The notes beneath the pieces were generated by a model. It was not told where the DNA came from. It saw only the letters and a program-made list of their open reading frames with translations, and ran no database searches. The position numbers and the translations under genes were made by a program. Shown piece after piece: positions 10,161-21,500 of a DNA stretch of 64,000 nucleotides (position 1 is its first letter; every line of letters begins with the position of its first letter). Source of the DNA: Petunia secreta (lineage: Eukaryota > Streptophyta > Magnoliopsida > Solanales > Solanaceae); assembly GCA_029990175.1 (NCBI GenBank), contig JARKIP010000005.1, positions 27,413,501 to 27,477,500 of the forward strand. Reading direction: 5' to 3'.

Positions 10161-12197
10161 GCTAAAAGTTTCGTCGTGCCACGACGTTAACTAAGGCGCT
10201 ACTCAGGAGGCAACCTGAGTTTGTACTTGTATTATTTTAGTTATAGTGTCATGTAGTTTTTGTTTTTCTTTGGATTGCAGGTTCATGTAATGTCGAGTTT
10301 AAGTGTGGGGTGTCCTCACCCCTGCCTAATATTGATTACCTGTTGGGGGAAGTCTGAGTACCTCATACTATATGGAAGCTTGGAGGATGCTAGCACCAAG
10401 GACTAGAGCCTTCGGGGAAGTTCTTTTACCCCTTGTACTTTATTTTTTTGTAGCACTGAGGACATTGCTTAGTTTTAAGTGTGGAGTGGGGAACTCCCCT
10501 TTATTTTTGAGGTTAGGGATGCATGTACCGTTAGGATTTTTCCTTTGTCACTTGACTTATTTTTATTTTTTTCTTGCTTTAATATATAGAAAAAAAATTT
10601 AGAAACCAATGAAAAAGTTCAAAAAGATTTTCTTTTTAGTCTTTATTAGTGGTACATGTCATCCACCCCGTGGTTTTTCTTATGGCCTCGGTTCTTTTCC
10701 ACGGGTAGACCTTTGAACCAGGTAGTTTTTATTTTTATTAGGATTAGAGTAGTTAGTTATAGGTGGCCCTAGACGAAGGGAATAGGTCGAATGCTAGGTG
10801 CCTTTGACTTGTTTGATACCGGTGGACTTGAACTTGTTGCATGTGCTATTTGTGGTGTCTTTTGGTTTTAAATTGTGATGCATGCCTAGAAAAAAATGGA
10901 ACGACCCCCTTGAGATGCTTGAGTCCACTCACTTGACTTTGTTGTGAACCTTTGTGCATTAGTGCTTAAATTTCCACAAGTTGCACCCTGTTTGCTTGAT
11001 TGAGAGTTGTGATGGAACCATTTTGTGTGGATTGTGTGCAATGTGTGTTGTGAGGCATATTCTTATTTTACTCCATGTTTGCATATTGGTGTCTAGAACT
11101 TGCCCCGCGTGTGTGCAAAGCGAAATCCTAGGTTTACTCTAGTTGGGAAATGATACAGGCCTTCTCTTGATTTGCCTACCCTTATATATACACCTTGGAC
11201 TTGATTGTTGTGATCTCTTTTACCTTTTTGTTGGCACCCACGCCGCAAGCCTACCCACTTATTCTAAATTGCTTTCTTTTGGCCCTATACTCCTTAAGCA
11301 CTTTAATTGATAATGTTATATTATTGTGGAGTTTGTGGTTGAAATATGGGGGGGGGGGGGGGGGGTTAGTGGAACTGATGAGGGGAATATTTGATAAAAT
11401 TGTGAAGTAGTTGAAGGAGCATTGACAAGGTTTGGAAAGAAGTCACTAGAGAAAAAACAAATGGAAAAAAAGCAGAAAAACTTGGAAAAAGAAATAAAGA
11501 GAAAAGAAAAGAATCTCCATCCTTGCTAGTGTTGTGCTTAAAAGAAAAAATTGCTACGTGTTGAAAAAGGTGTGTGTGAAAGTTGTTGATTGGTGGCTTT
11601 GATGAGACTTGTACTTAATTTTTCCTGTGATGTATTAAAGTGCTTAGGGAGGTAGTCACTATTACCCATATGTATCCTACCAGCCCTTAGCCTACATTAC
11701 AACCTTTTTAAAGTCCTAGTTAATCCCGATTGGAGTGAGCTTACATTAGTGAAGTCCTACACTACGGACAAGCGTATGGTACATCGTGTGTGACATGTGA
11801 GATTTTCATGAGAGTGAGTGAATTTTTTCTATGCTATTGTCCCCATTCTATTCTTGATATTCATTGTTGTGTGTAATATTTGTGGGACACTCTCTTGCTT
11901 CATTTTGGTAAGGGCACACGGCTTGCATGAGGTAGGTGAAGTCGTGGCTTCTTGGTTGAGTAGGTAGGGGTGACTTTGTGGGAGCATGGTTGCAATGAGT
12001 CGAGTTTGTGCATTTGAGTTGTCTTGGGGTGGTTGTTCTCATGTTCTTGAGGTCGTTATATTATTGGCATGTTTGTTTGACACATAGTAGTCATGTATGC
12101 ATTTGTTCAATGGTCGGTATCAACCATAGTCATAGGCGGGCCTGTTCTACCTAGGTTGGGAAGTTATTTGTAATTGCTCGAGGGCGACCAAAGGTTC
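10161..12197 (+). other. ATH 3' untranslated spacer
   Basis: About 2 kb without convincing coding sequence. Motifs of the form AAGTGTGGGG recur (about 10300, 10470, 12200), with TAGCACTGAGGACATTGCTTAG around 10452, a style I associate with the long 3' spacer of Athila-like elements. A poly-G run lies at 11348-11365. Confidence 0.6.
11348..11365. repeat. poly-G run (18 G)
   Basis: An uninterrupted run of 18 guanines within the ATH spacer. It could fold as a G-quadruplex or simply be an unstable homopolymer whose length may be misassembled. Confidence 0.9.
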
Positions 12198-12210
12198 AAG
12201 TGTGGGGTGG
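12198..12210 (+). other. ATH polypurine tract
   Basis: AAGTGTGGGGTGG lies directly before the LTR start TGATG. It is purine-rich with two T interruptions. Confidence 0.7.
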
Positions 12211-13546
12211 TGATGTTTGGCGTTTTATTCCTATATTTCCTCACGTTTGGATACTTTATTCGCATGTTTTCTAGTTAATGAATGTAATTTTGGACTGATT
12301 TTATGTCGTATGTGGGTAGGTTGTTATGAAGTGCAATTGAAGCTTTAAAGAACATGATCGAGAAAGAAAAGATTGAATTTGGATTGAGCATTGGATCGAG
12401 CAGGCAAAGGCACGGAACGTAGCAAGCTGCGAACGACGAAAGCAGCCAAAATGGTCTGGCGCGGTTACTGGCGCGGGGCGCCCCTAAAGCGCCCAGCATC
12501 TTGGCGCGGTTTGGGGCGCGGAGCATGGCTATTACGTGCGAGATTCGACGGGTTTTGCCTAGTTGAGCGCGTTCCGAGGCTCGGGGCGCCAGCTATAGCG
12601 CCCCTGGAGCGGGTTTTTAATTCCTATTTCGTCTAGGCTTAGGTGTAACTTATTTCTAGGCTTTTGTAAAGATTATAAACACTCTTTTACTTAGTTTGTG
12701 AAGAGAGTTCAGATTTTGGAGCAAATTGGAGAGCTCATAACATCTTGAACAAGGGTTTTTCTTCCTTCCATTAATTCATTACATCATTATTTCATTATTT
12801 CATCCTTGTCTTGTGATTATGAGTATGCGTGGCTAAATTTCGTTCTAGGGTTAGAGTGAATTCATGAAGGTTGAGATTTGAATGTTGATTTCCATGAATT
12901 GAATTCCAATTATAGATTGTTTATTCTTTCTTGATCATAATTGTTTGATTATAACGGCCGAATAATTGAACACTATCTACGGTTCTTAGATTGAACTCGA
13001 CAGAGGGAATTTATGAACGCACATAAGAAAGAATAGGGCTTGATTGTGAACCTGGGCATTGGGGAATCAATTTGTGGGTAGGATAGACATATACCTATTC
13101 ACCTTCCTTAGCTAAATACAGAATTCGCTGATGCGTGCACGTGATTCAACCCATAGACATATAGGGATTGGAGTAGCCAGTATAGACCGTGAAGAATCGA
13201 AACGTTTTCATGGGTATGATTAACCTGTTAGGTAGCAATCTTGGGACTTAAGAAGTGGAATCAATAGGATAACTCAACTGGATTGTTCGTAACTCTGACC
13301 CTGGACCGTCTCATTAATACTGTTTACAACCAACTTTTGGCTCCATTGTTTGAATTCACTTCTACCATTTTAATTACTGTTCTTTAGTTAATAAAATCCT
13401 CACTATTGGAAAAAGATCCCTGAGTAGTTGTTAAGAAATTGTTTATTAGGAGTCCAGTCTGAATAGTCATCGTGGGAACGATACTCTACTTATCACTTTA
13501 TTACTTGTCGACCACGTATACTTGCGTGTGCGTTGGGAGCAACACA
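12211..13546 (+). repeat. ATH 3' LTR (about 1.34 kb)
   Basis: It starts TGATGTTTGG after the purine tract and ends near GGGAGCAACACA, with TG...CA termini. It contains a GC-rich palindromic block (12457-12613) and a TATA-like TATAAAC at 12674. No second copy is in the window, so the boundaries are inferred from structure. Confidence 0.72.
12457..12613 (+). promoter_or_regulatory. GC-rich GGCGC/GGGGCGCC block upstream of TATA in ATH LTR
   Basis: In otherwise AT-rich DNA this segment repeats GGCGCGG, GGGGCGCC and AGCGCCC many times. It ends about 60 bp before TATAAAC (12674-12680). The layout parallels that of the P4 LTR. The promoter role is inferred from position only. Confidence 0.5.
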
Positions 13547-15359
13547 TACATTTAAGAATCTAGATATATAGAATAACAAAAGAAAAAAATTACCGTATAT
13601 TCGGGCACACGTTTATCAACAACTAAAGCAATTGCCTTTAGCAGATCGGTCAACTTGCCATTGATCTGTTCCTTGAAATCATCAAATTCTTTCTGCCCCT
13701 AAATTAGATGAACAAATGTATAAAGTCCTATAGATGATAGAAACGCATAAAAATTAGAAAAAACACAATGAACCTCTATAAATTTGGTATCAACGTAAGT
13801 CTGCAAAGACTGAAAGCCACTATCAACCCAATTAAAAAAAAATGTCAGAAATATGAACACTTTAAAAATACTGTAGAGTAACTGATAGTCAGCAAAACAG
13901 AAATGAATAAACATACCACTTTCTTGAATTCTGCAAGGTTTTCATTCGTATCAACAACCCTTGTTTGAGAAGGAACTGATGTTGAAGCAGCAAATGTCCT
14001 AGCTGCCTTGCTAGCTTTTGCAGTTGCAGGAAACTCTTCATTCAGTCCTTGTTGAATCTGACATGTTCCAATATCACCTTGCTTACTTTGCTGTTTATTC
14101 TTAGCATGTTCAATGATAATGAAACGACGGTCCTGATACTCATTGGGTATGCCAAATTCTAAACAATCCAACTCTAATTCTGCGCACTCAGCGTCACTTG
14201 GAGCAATGTTACTAGGCTTCAACTGTTGAATTATAGTGCAACATGCAAAAGCAAAACAAAAACAAAAATGTAAAAGGTATACTTTAAAGGTATAATGCCA
14301 CAAAGTAGTATACTAACACGACATACTCGGTAAAAATAACATATTCTATAAAAGTGACACTACACGTACCGTTTCAATCGGCAAATAAAATACATCCAAC
14401 TCAGAACTATTAGCTGCAAGTCGCTTCTTTCCTTCCCAATTGAGCATACAGGGAACCTTGATGCCAACACGGGTAGCAACTTTTGCCCCAATCAATGGAT
14501 AGCACTCACAAAACCAAATCTGAAAAGCATGCGTTACCCAGCATGCCTCGCAAATGTAGGGACATCTAACAGCTTTTTATGAAGTGATTCCCTTGTAACC
14601 TTAATGACAGGACCCGGAATCTGGTTAGGCCGTGCGGGCATCCGAAATCCTCCCCTAGACCCATCGGGCGAACCCTTACCAATTAAATTAGAAAAATAAA
14701 TATAATAATTCATAAATAAGGACAAGACTTTAAAAAAAAAACAGACATACTGATACCTCTAAGCTGTACAAAAGAAATTACAGCTGACTACCCAACATAC
14801 TAGGTTTAGGGCTATCCAGACTAGACATCTAAAAGTATAAAAGAAGACAGATACCTCCTGAAGGGAGCAAAATGCAATTGAAATAATAACCAATAAACTG
14901 GTGGCCATCCGGAAAAAAAGGCTGGCTCACCCTGACAGCTGAAGTCGTTTTCGCTCTTTCACAACGTGGCGAACTCAATCCTAGAGCGAACCAGCCGAAA
15001 CGAAATAGATAGACAAGAAACAAACAACAAACAAGGGTGAGTCAAAAGGACTGAATAAGTGGGCTAGACGAGCAACCTCAAAGAATAGGATAGCTAGCCA
15101 GGGAGAAGAAACAGATAAACGAAATTTCTCTTAATTAAATTATAAAAAGGCAGAGCCAGATAATAACCGGAAACACGTATGAAACCATAAACTCAACCAA
15201 GAATATGAGCCAGAAACATATCAACAAATAAGTAATGCACGTAGAAGCAGACCGGTAGTTATGTACCACAAGTCTACACAATGGTATGAAATGAAATGAA
15301 ATGGAATGGAATGAGATGAAATGAAATATGATGCAAAAGGTCACATGTGCCCGTAATCC

Positions 15360-15760
15360 CATCCCGAAGCGGAATACTCCTGCATTCGAGGGGAATCCAA
15401 TCTGATAACCAATTGGAGCGGAATACTTCTGCTCCTGGGGCGGAATACTCCTACACCCAATATAATATAAACCAGAGGCGGAATACTCCTGCACTCTCCC
15501 AGAGCGGAAAACACCTACACCCAATATAATGTAAAGCTGAGGCGGAATACCCTGCACTCAGTATCTGACATAAGAGCGGAATACTCCTGCTCATGGGGCG
15601 AAATACTCCTGTACCCAATATGATCTAAACCAGAGGCGGAATACTCCTACACTCTCTTGGGGCGGAATACTCCTGCACCCGATATAATGTAAAGCAGAGG
15701 CAGAATACTCCTGCACTCTCCTGGGGCGTAATACTCCTGCACCCGATATGATATGCAATG
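15360..15760. repeat. degenerate tandem array with GCGGAATACTCCTGC motif
   Basis: The motif GCGGAATACTCCTGC recurs about ten times, separated by CTCCTGGGG or CACCCGATATAATGTAAA-like linkers. The same array type is at 55289-55662 in another T2 LTR, but T2-DE carries different arrays. Confidence 0.85.
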
Positions 15761-16352
15761 TAATGCATATGAGTGCAATATGATGCAATAATAACCCTTC
15801 ACCAGCGCGGGACTCTCATCGACAGCCCAGAAGTAGATGCCAACTCACAGCCAAAGTACAATGCTCAGATCCTCAATGCAATACCAACAACAGGACATAA
15901 CATATAATATACAATGCAAATTCAAAACTAATGCATAATGAGTACGCCTATCGGAAGCTACACATGTAAGGAATACGTGGTAGAAAATCCACGAGGCCAG
16001 ATGCCTCCAAAGAAATGGATATGAAAAACTTACCTTGTTACAAAATTAGCACTGCTAATCGAAAACCGCCTTGTCCTTTGGAGTCATTTCCAAATGATCC
16101 CACTCTATTCAATAAGTAGAAAAATATATCAAATTAGGCTAAAGACTTCATTCCTCACATCATAGGGCAATCCGGTTAGGAACCTGGTACCCTATTCGCA
16201 TACACAATACGCAGGCCAGGCCTATGTACAGGGCTTAAGGTCACATAATCAAACCCTAAAGAAATTACATTTATATATGTTGCACATAACTTACTGAGTA
16301 CGAATATATAATTGACCCTTTAAACTATTACTTGAACTTATTAAAGCGATGT

Positions 16353-17927
16353 CTAATATCCCAATTTTTACCGTCAAAGCATATTCAAAAACACATAATA
16401 AACTCAAGTAATATATTAAGATCATTACCTGAATGTTTCGGGATAAAAATTCTACTTTTTTCCGGCCCATTTCTCATTTTCTAGCATTTTTCTCTGTTTC
16501 CGTACTCTGTTATGTTTCTATATTCTCTTTTCTGTTCATGTCCTTGTTTCATTTTATCCTACTAGGAAACTATCCCACCGCCATTAGCCTTTAAAAGTTA
16601 ATCTTTCTCTTTTTGTCCTTTTCTTTCTTTTCCTTTTTATTTTATTTTCTTTTCTTTTCATTTTCGTGGCGACAATTAAATGGAACTGTACGAAATTCGA
16701 AATAATCCCAAATTTTGCGTACAAGCTATACAAAATATATGTAACATACTCGCTAAGGCGGATCTCAAATCGGACTCTCGAAACTCAATATGCAAATAAA
16801 ATGGAAAAAGGTCAAATTATTTAACTTTCGGCAATTTAGCGGAAACTAGCCGAACAACATCGAAATCCAAATTCGAAAAATCAATAAAGTCAGAAATAAT
16901 CATACGAATCTAACAATGCTTTCGGATTTTGAATCGGAGCTCATTCACCAAAACCGAGCTCGAAAATCTCTTTTTGATGTTTATCGACAATAAAAAAATG
17001 AAACCTTCTTCCGATGCCTACCAAACGAGGTCTGATTTAGCTCAAATTTTACAGACAGGTCCTAATGGACATTACGAATATTTTAAAATTATCGATATGC
17101 CAATCGGAGTCCTAATGGACATTATGAATATTTTAAAATATTCTAATATCCCAATTTTTACCGTCAAAATATATTCAAACATACGTAATAAACTCAAATA
17201 ATATATTAGGATCATTACCTGAATGTTTCGGGATAAAAATTCTACTTTTCTCCGGCTCTTTTCTCATTTTCTGGCATTTTTCTCTGTTTCCGTACTCTGT
17301 TATGTTTCTATATTCTCGTTTCTGTTCATGTCCTTGTTTCATTTTATCCTACTAGGAAACTAACCCACCGCCATTAGCCTTTAAAAGTTAATCTTTCTCT
17401 TTTTGTCCTTTTCTCTTTTCATTTTTATTTTATTTTTTTTTCTTTTCGTTTTGTGGCGACAATTAAATGGAACCGTACGAAATTCGAAATAATCCCAAAT
17501 TTTGCATACAAGTTATACAAAATATATGTAACACACTCGCTAAGGTGGATCTCAAATCGGACTCCCGAAACTCAATATGCAAATTAAATGGAAAAAGATC
17601 AAATTATTTAACTTTCGGTATTTTAGTGGAAACTAGCCGAACAACATCGAAATTCAAATTCGAAAAATCACAAAAGTCACAATCATACGAACCTAACGGC
17701 GCTTTCAGATTTCGAATCGGAGCTCATTTGCTAAAACCGAGCTCGAAAATCTCTTTTTAATATTTATCGACAATAAAAACTGAAACCTTCTTCCGATGCC
17801 TACCAAACGAGGTCTGATTTAGCTCAAATTTTACAGACAGGTCCTAATGGACATTACAAATATTTTAAAATTATCGGGACGCCAATCGCAATCCTAACTT
17901 TCAAAATGACTAACCGAGGTCGTTTCA
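16353..17927. repeat. 790-bp direct duplication inside the solo LTR
   Basis: CTAATATCCCAATTTTTACC starts at 16353 and again at 17143. The following sequence, including the TTTTCTTTTC-rich tract and the ACGAAATTCGAAATAATCCC block, repeats with small differences up to the LTR end. Confidence 0.88.
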
Positions 17928-18589
17928 CTTAAATATGTCAATACCCCATGGGTAATTATTAAAGTTACCACTATCAACTAAGTCGACGTAACACCGAGCA
18001 AGACATGTAGTTTTTAGTGGTAGAAAATAAATGAAGAAAGAAAATGCAAAACAGCAATCTTCACCGCATCAGTGTCAGAATTTCCCCAACATTTCATTTC
18101 AAAACGATGCGCTATCTCCTGTCGGGTGACATTGGCAGACCCATTAAAATACATACGCAATAGGTTATTATCTTCATGATAAACCACCTCCTGGACACCC
18201 GTACATTTTAGACCTTTGACTAATGCAAACTCACCAAGTCCAAAACGTAATTGACAGCCATTCAAATCAAACCATAAAACGTCTGGTGAATCATGATGGA
18301 CCTGCCTACTCATCAAATACTGCACAAACCGAGTCTGCTTTGTTTGCTTTGGCATATCCAATAAATATCCAAAGCAAGTTTCCCGAAATAGCTGGAGTTG
18401 TGTCGGGTCAAGTTTGACTTCAAATCGTCAATAATATTTGGATTGGCATCATACGCAATCTTTGGGAAGTACGTATCATGTAAAGGCAAATAAAAATCCC
18501 AAACCTATAAAAAATAGGGAGATTGGCATCATAAGCACTACAATACATATGACAAAGTTCAAAAACTACCTACTTCGTTCAGTTAAGCT

Positions 18590-21500
18590 AATTCTTTAAT
18601 TAATTCAAAAAATTTTATTAGACGGTAATTAACAAAACTGACAGTAAAAACTGTCAATATAACTGCACGTAAACTATCAACATAACTGTCAATAAACTGT
18701 TAATATACTTCTTTTTTAATTAAAGAAGTATACCATTAGGGTATACTGCATAATAAAAAGGTATACAGAACAAAACTTGTCACATTAAAACTTGTATAAC
18801 TTTGTGGTAAACCAAATACTACATAAGTATATACAAAGCAATTATACAGAATCAATACCAGTACAATAAAGCAAAAATGTGAATATATTTTGCCCTGTAA
18901 ACGAACTAACGAGTAAACGTACAACGTATTCTAGAAAGATATACAATGAAATACCCATATTGAACAAATTTTACTACACGGTAAAGAACAATTGATATTG
19001 AACACCATACCATTTGATAGCCAACAAAATAAATCCAGTATACTAACAGAGTATACCACACACTACAAATGTATACAACTATGGTATTATGCATCATAAA
19101 AAAGTATACATAATAAAACGTAATAGGGATACAAAAAATAGGGAGATTAACATCATAAAGTACGTTAGGCTTATTCGCACCAACAGTAACTATTTCCAAA
19201 CTGTTTGCAATCGGTGGAGAACTAGAGGATTCAGGACAGATAGCACGTTTACGTTGGTAAACGTGCTTCAAGCTCAATTTTGAATTAGGTTTTATCATTT
19301 TTAATAGAAAGGGTTAAAATCAATTAAAGCAGGGGTTTGAATCATGGATTTGGGGAATGTAACGGATGGGGAAATGGGAGAAACGGGTCAATTTTGGTCG
19401 AAATGGGGGACACTAAATGTAATCAAATGGGGAAATGGGGGAAGGGATAGATTTTAGAGAAAAACTGAATACTGTTTGGAGGGAAATAGGGAAATTGGTA
19501 GAGGGTGTAAATATTATTAAATCTATGGGTACAAAGAATTGGTATGAGTATGTGCGGTAATTATTTTCAGATGCATGGTACAGAGTGTAAATTTCATTGT
19601 GTCGTATTTATGAAATAAATGAAAATATAGCGCGATTTTTGTATATGTGGTAAAATAAAACAACACAGGTACGAAAAGTAATATATTATCATATATTACA
19701 AAGGTATCAAATAGCAAGACGTTTTTTTTAGTTGTATACCATGAGCGTATATCATATAAAATGCATTATTATATTTTTAGTTCAAGTAGTATACTTTTTG
19801 TGCTAAGTATACCTGTATGGTATACTGCTGTATAGAAAGGAAAAATAAGTTTATTATAAACATTCAAGGCTGGTATACCATTTGTGTGACATTTTCAAGT
19901 TGTATACTATTGGGGTATACCGTATACTGCAAAGGTGTACCATTTGGCTTATACCTAATATCATAAAGCTATGTACTCTGGGAAGGTATACATTAAAAAC
20001 ATGCATAGTAGATTGACATTTCAATAAAGATACACGATGACATCATAGATCTTCTGTAACTACTCTATGAACAGTATACATAACAATAAAAATACAAGAC
20101 AATAAAAACTACACATGTAACATAAACAGGCTACTTAACTCAGACAAACATGATAGAACACAAGAAACCATAAAACATTTCACATAAAACAGAAAATACT
20201 ACTTAAATTGACCACTTGACATAAGACTTCAAATTTCTGGAGAAGTATAGTAGTCAGCAGGGTCCAATTTATGATCTGCAAGAAGACCATGAAGCATTTT
20301 CTTCATCCGGCGAACATCCTTCTTGTACTGTTGAAGGAATTCCTCAAAACTATCCTTAAAAGTTGCAAGTTCATCTCTTAATATCTCCACCGCCATCTTT
20401 GTTGTTGGTGCAGACGAAGATCCTACAGAGCTTGGTCTACGAGCCATTTCTCTCTGTATGCGTGTATTTGGATAATTTTTTCACAAGATGAAAGAAACTG
20501 TGCTTATATTAGATTTTGAAGAATAAAACAGCAATAATAACCATGTTTTATAGGTAAAGTTTCACACATAAACAGCTACACATTACATACCTTAAATAAA
20601 GAAAACTGCACATGTGCACCTTTACACGTTTCCATCTAACAAAAACTGCCTACTACGTGCAGTTAAATTGATAAATGCACATAAACTGTCAATATACTTA
20701 TTTTTTAATTGAAGAAGTATACTATTAGGGTATACTGCATAGTAAAAAGGTATAAAGAACAAAAGTCCTATACAGTAGTTTGTCGAAGGAAAAAATTTGT
20801 CCAACCTACTTGGACATTTTAAAGAGAAAAAGTGCTCAAATAGAATAATTTATTTTACTTAAATAATTTACTTTTGGCAAGCGGATTTTTGTTTTATAAA
20901 GTTACTTTTTAAAAATTTTTTAAGCGAGTCAAAAAGTTCAAGACATTATATTCTTGTTATTAGACCAAAGTAAAATATAGTAAGATGGTAAAATGCCCAA
21001 TCCACTACTAGTATTAAGTATGCAATCAGCCAAAAAAATGCACTAGTGCAAAAAAGAAAATGCACTTGTTCAAACAGTAATAACAGTATTATACTAGAAA
21101 GGTATATAACAAAACCGTGGTTTCCTTTTACCATATACACAAATATATTGTAACATATTATATACAATTCTTTTATACCATATACTAGTAAGGTATACAA
21201 TAGAACCATAGTTTTCTCTCAATACAAAAGTATACTATCCCAACTAAAACTTGTATACCTTTGAAGCAAAATTGGGAATATATTTTCAGAAGTATACCTT
21301 TCTGGTATTCAGTATACTCTGATGTTATATTGCTTTAATTAAGCTACAGTGTATTCTGTACAATAGAAAGATATACAATAAAATACCCATATTGAACAAA
21401 GCTTACTACACGATAAAGAACAATTGATATTGAACACCATACCATTTGATAGCCAACACAATAAATCCATTATAGCAATAGGGTATACCACACACTACCA

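Larger units (their letters stand above)
9655..13546 (+). mobile_element. ATH: Athila/Tat-like Ty3/gypsy element, 5' part cut off and RT-integrase missing
   Basis: Seen: a protease-like coding remnant, a 2-kb untranslated region with recurring AAGTGTGGGG motifs, a purine tract (12198-12210) and a 1.3-kb LTR starting TGATGTTTGG and ending near AACACA. The text GGAGGCAACCTGAG just after the last codon resembles the sequence that follows the pol gene in Athila/Tat elements. That places the end of pol directly after protease here, so RT, RNase H and integrase have been lost. The 5' half is separated from this part by the T1 insertion and lies outside the window. The right end abuts the DUF1985-gene intron of KM; the 3' boundary could be 13546 or 13550. 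Confidence 0.8.
14605..17927 (-). mobile_element. T2 solo LTR (3.32 kb) in the DUF1985 gene
   Basis: Plus-strand ends are TGACAGGACCCGG... and ...ACCGAGGTCGTTTCA. A perfect 5-bp target duplication CTTAA lies at 14600-14604 and 17928-17932. There is no internal region, primer site or second LTR, so it is a solo LTR left by recombination. It aligns throughout with the T2 LTRs at 54370-57046 and 33347-36020 but is longer, mainly because of an internal 790-bp direct duplication. Confidence 0.93.
13594..19298 (-). pseudogene. DUF1985-domain gene of the Ulp1-associated type, fragmented
   Basis: Recognisable exon pieces run on the minus strand. About 19298-19160: start MIKPNSKLSLKHVYQRKR. About 18530-18014: LPLHDTYFPKIAYDANP, then after a one-base shift FRETCFGYLL, then LRFGLGEFALVKGLKC, the DUF1985 core. 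About 14525-14360: IWFCECYPLIGAKVATRVG. About 14219-13918: a region with ECAELELDCLEFGIPNEYQD and KAARTFAAS. About 13822-13763: GFQSLQTYVDTKFIE. 13698-13594: GQKEFDDFKEQINGKLTDLL, followed by a GTAATTT donor. Introns have plausible GT/AG ends. A solo LTR (14605-17927) separates the second and third pieces. The catalytic peptidase domain is not in the window. DUF1985 proteins accompany C48 peptidases in plant MULEs, so the original role was probably a SUMO-protease-like protein. Confidence 0.75.
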
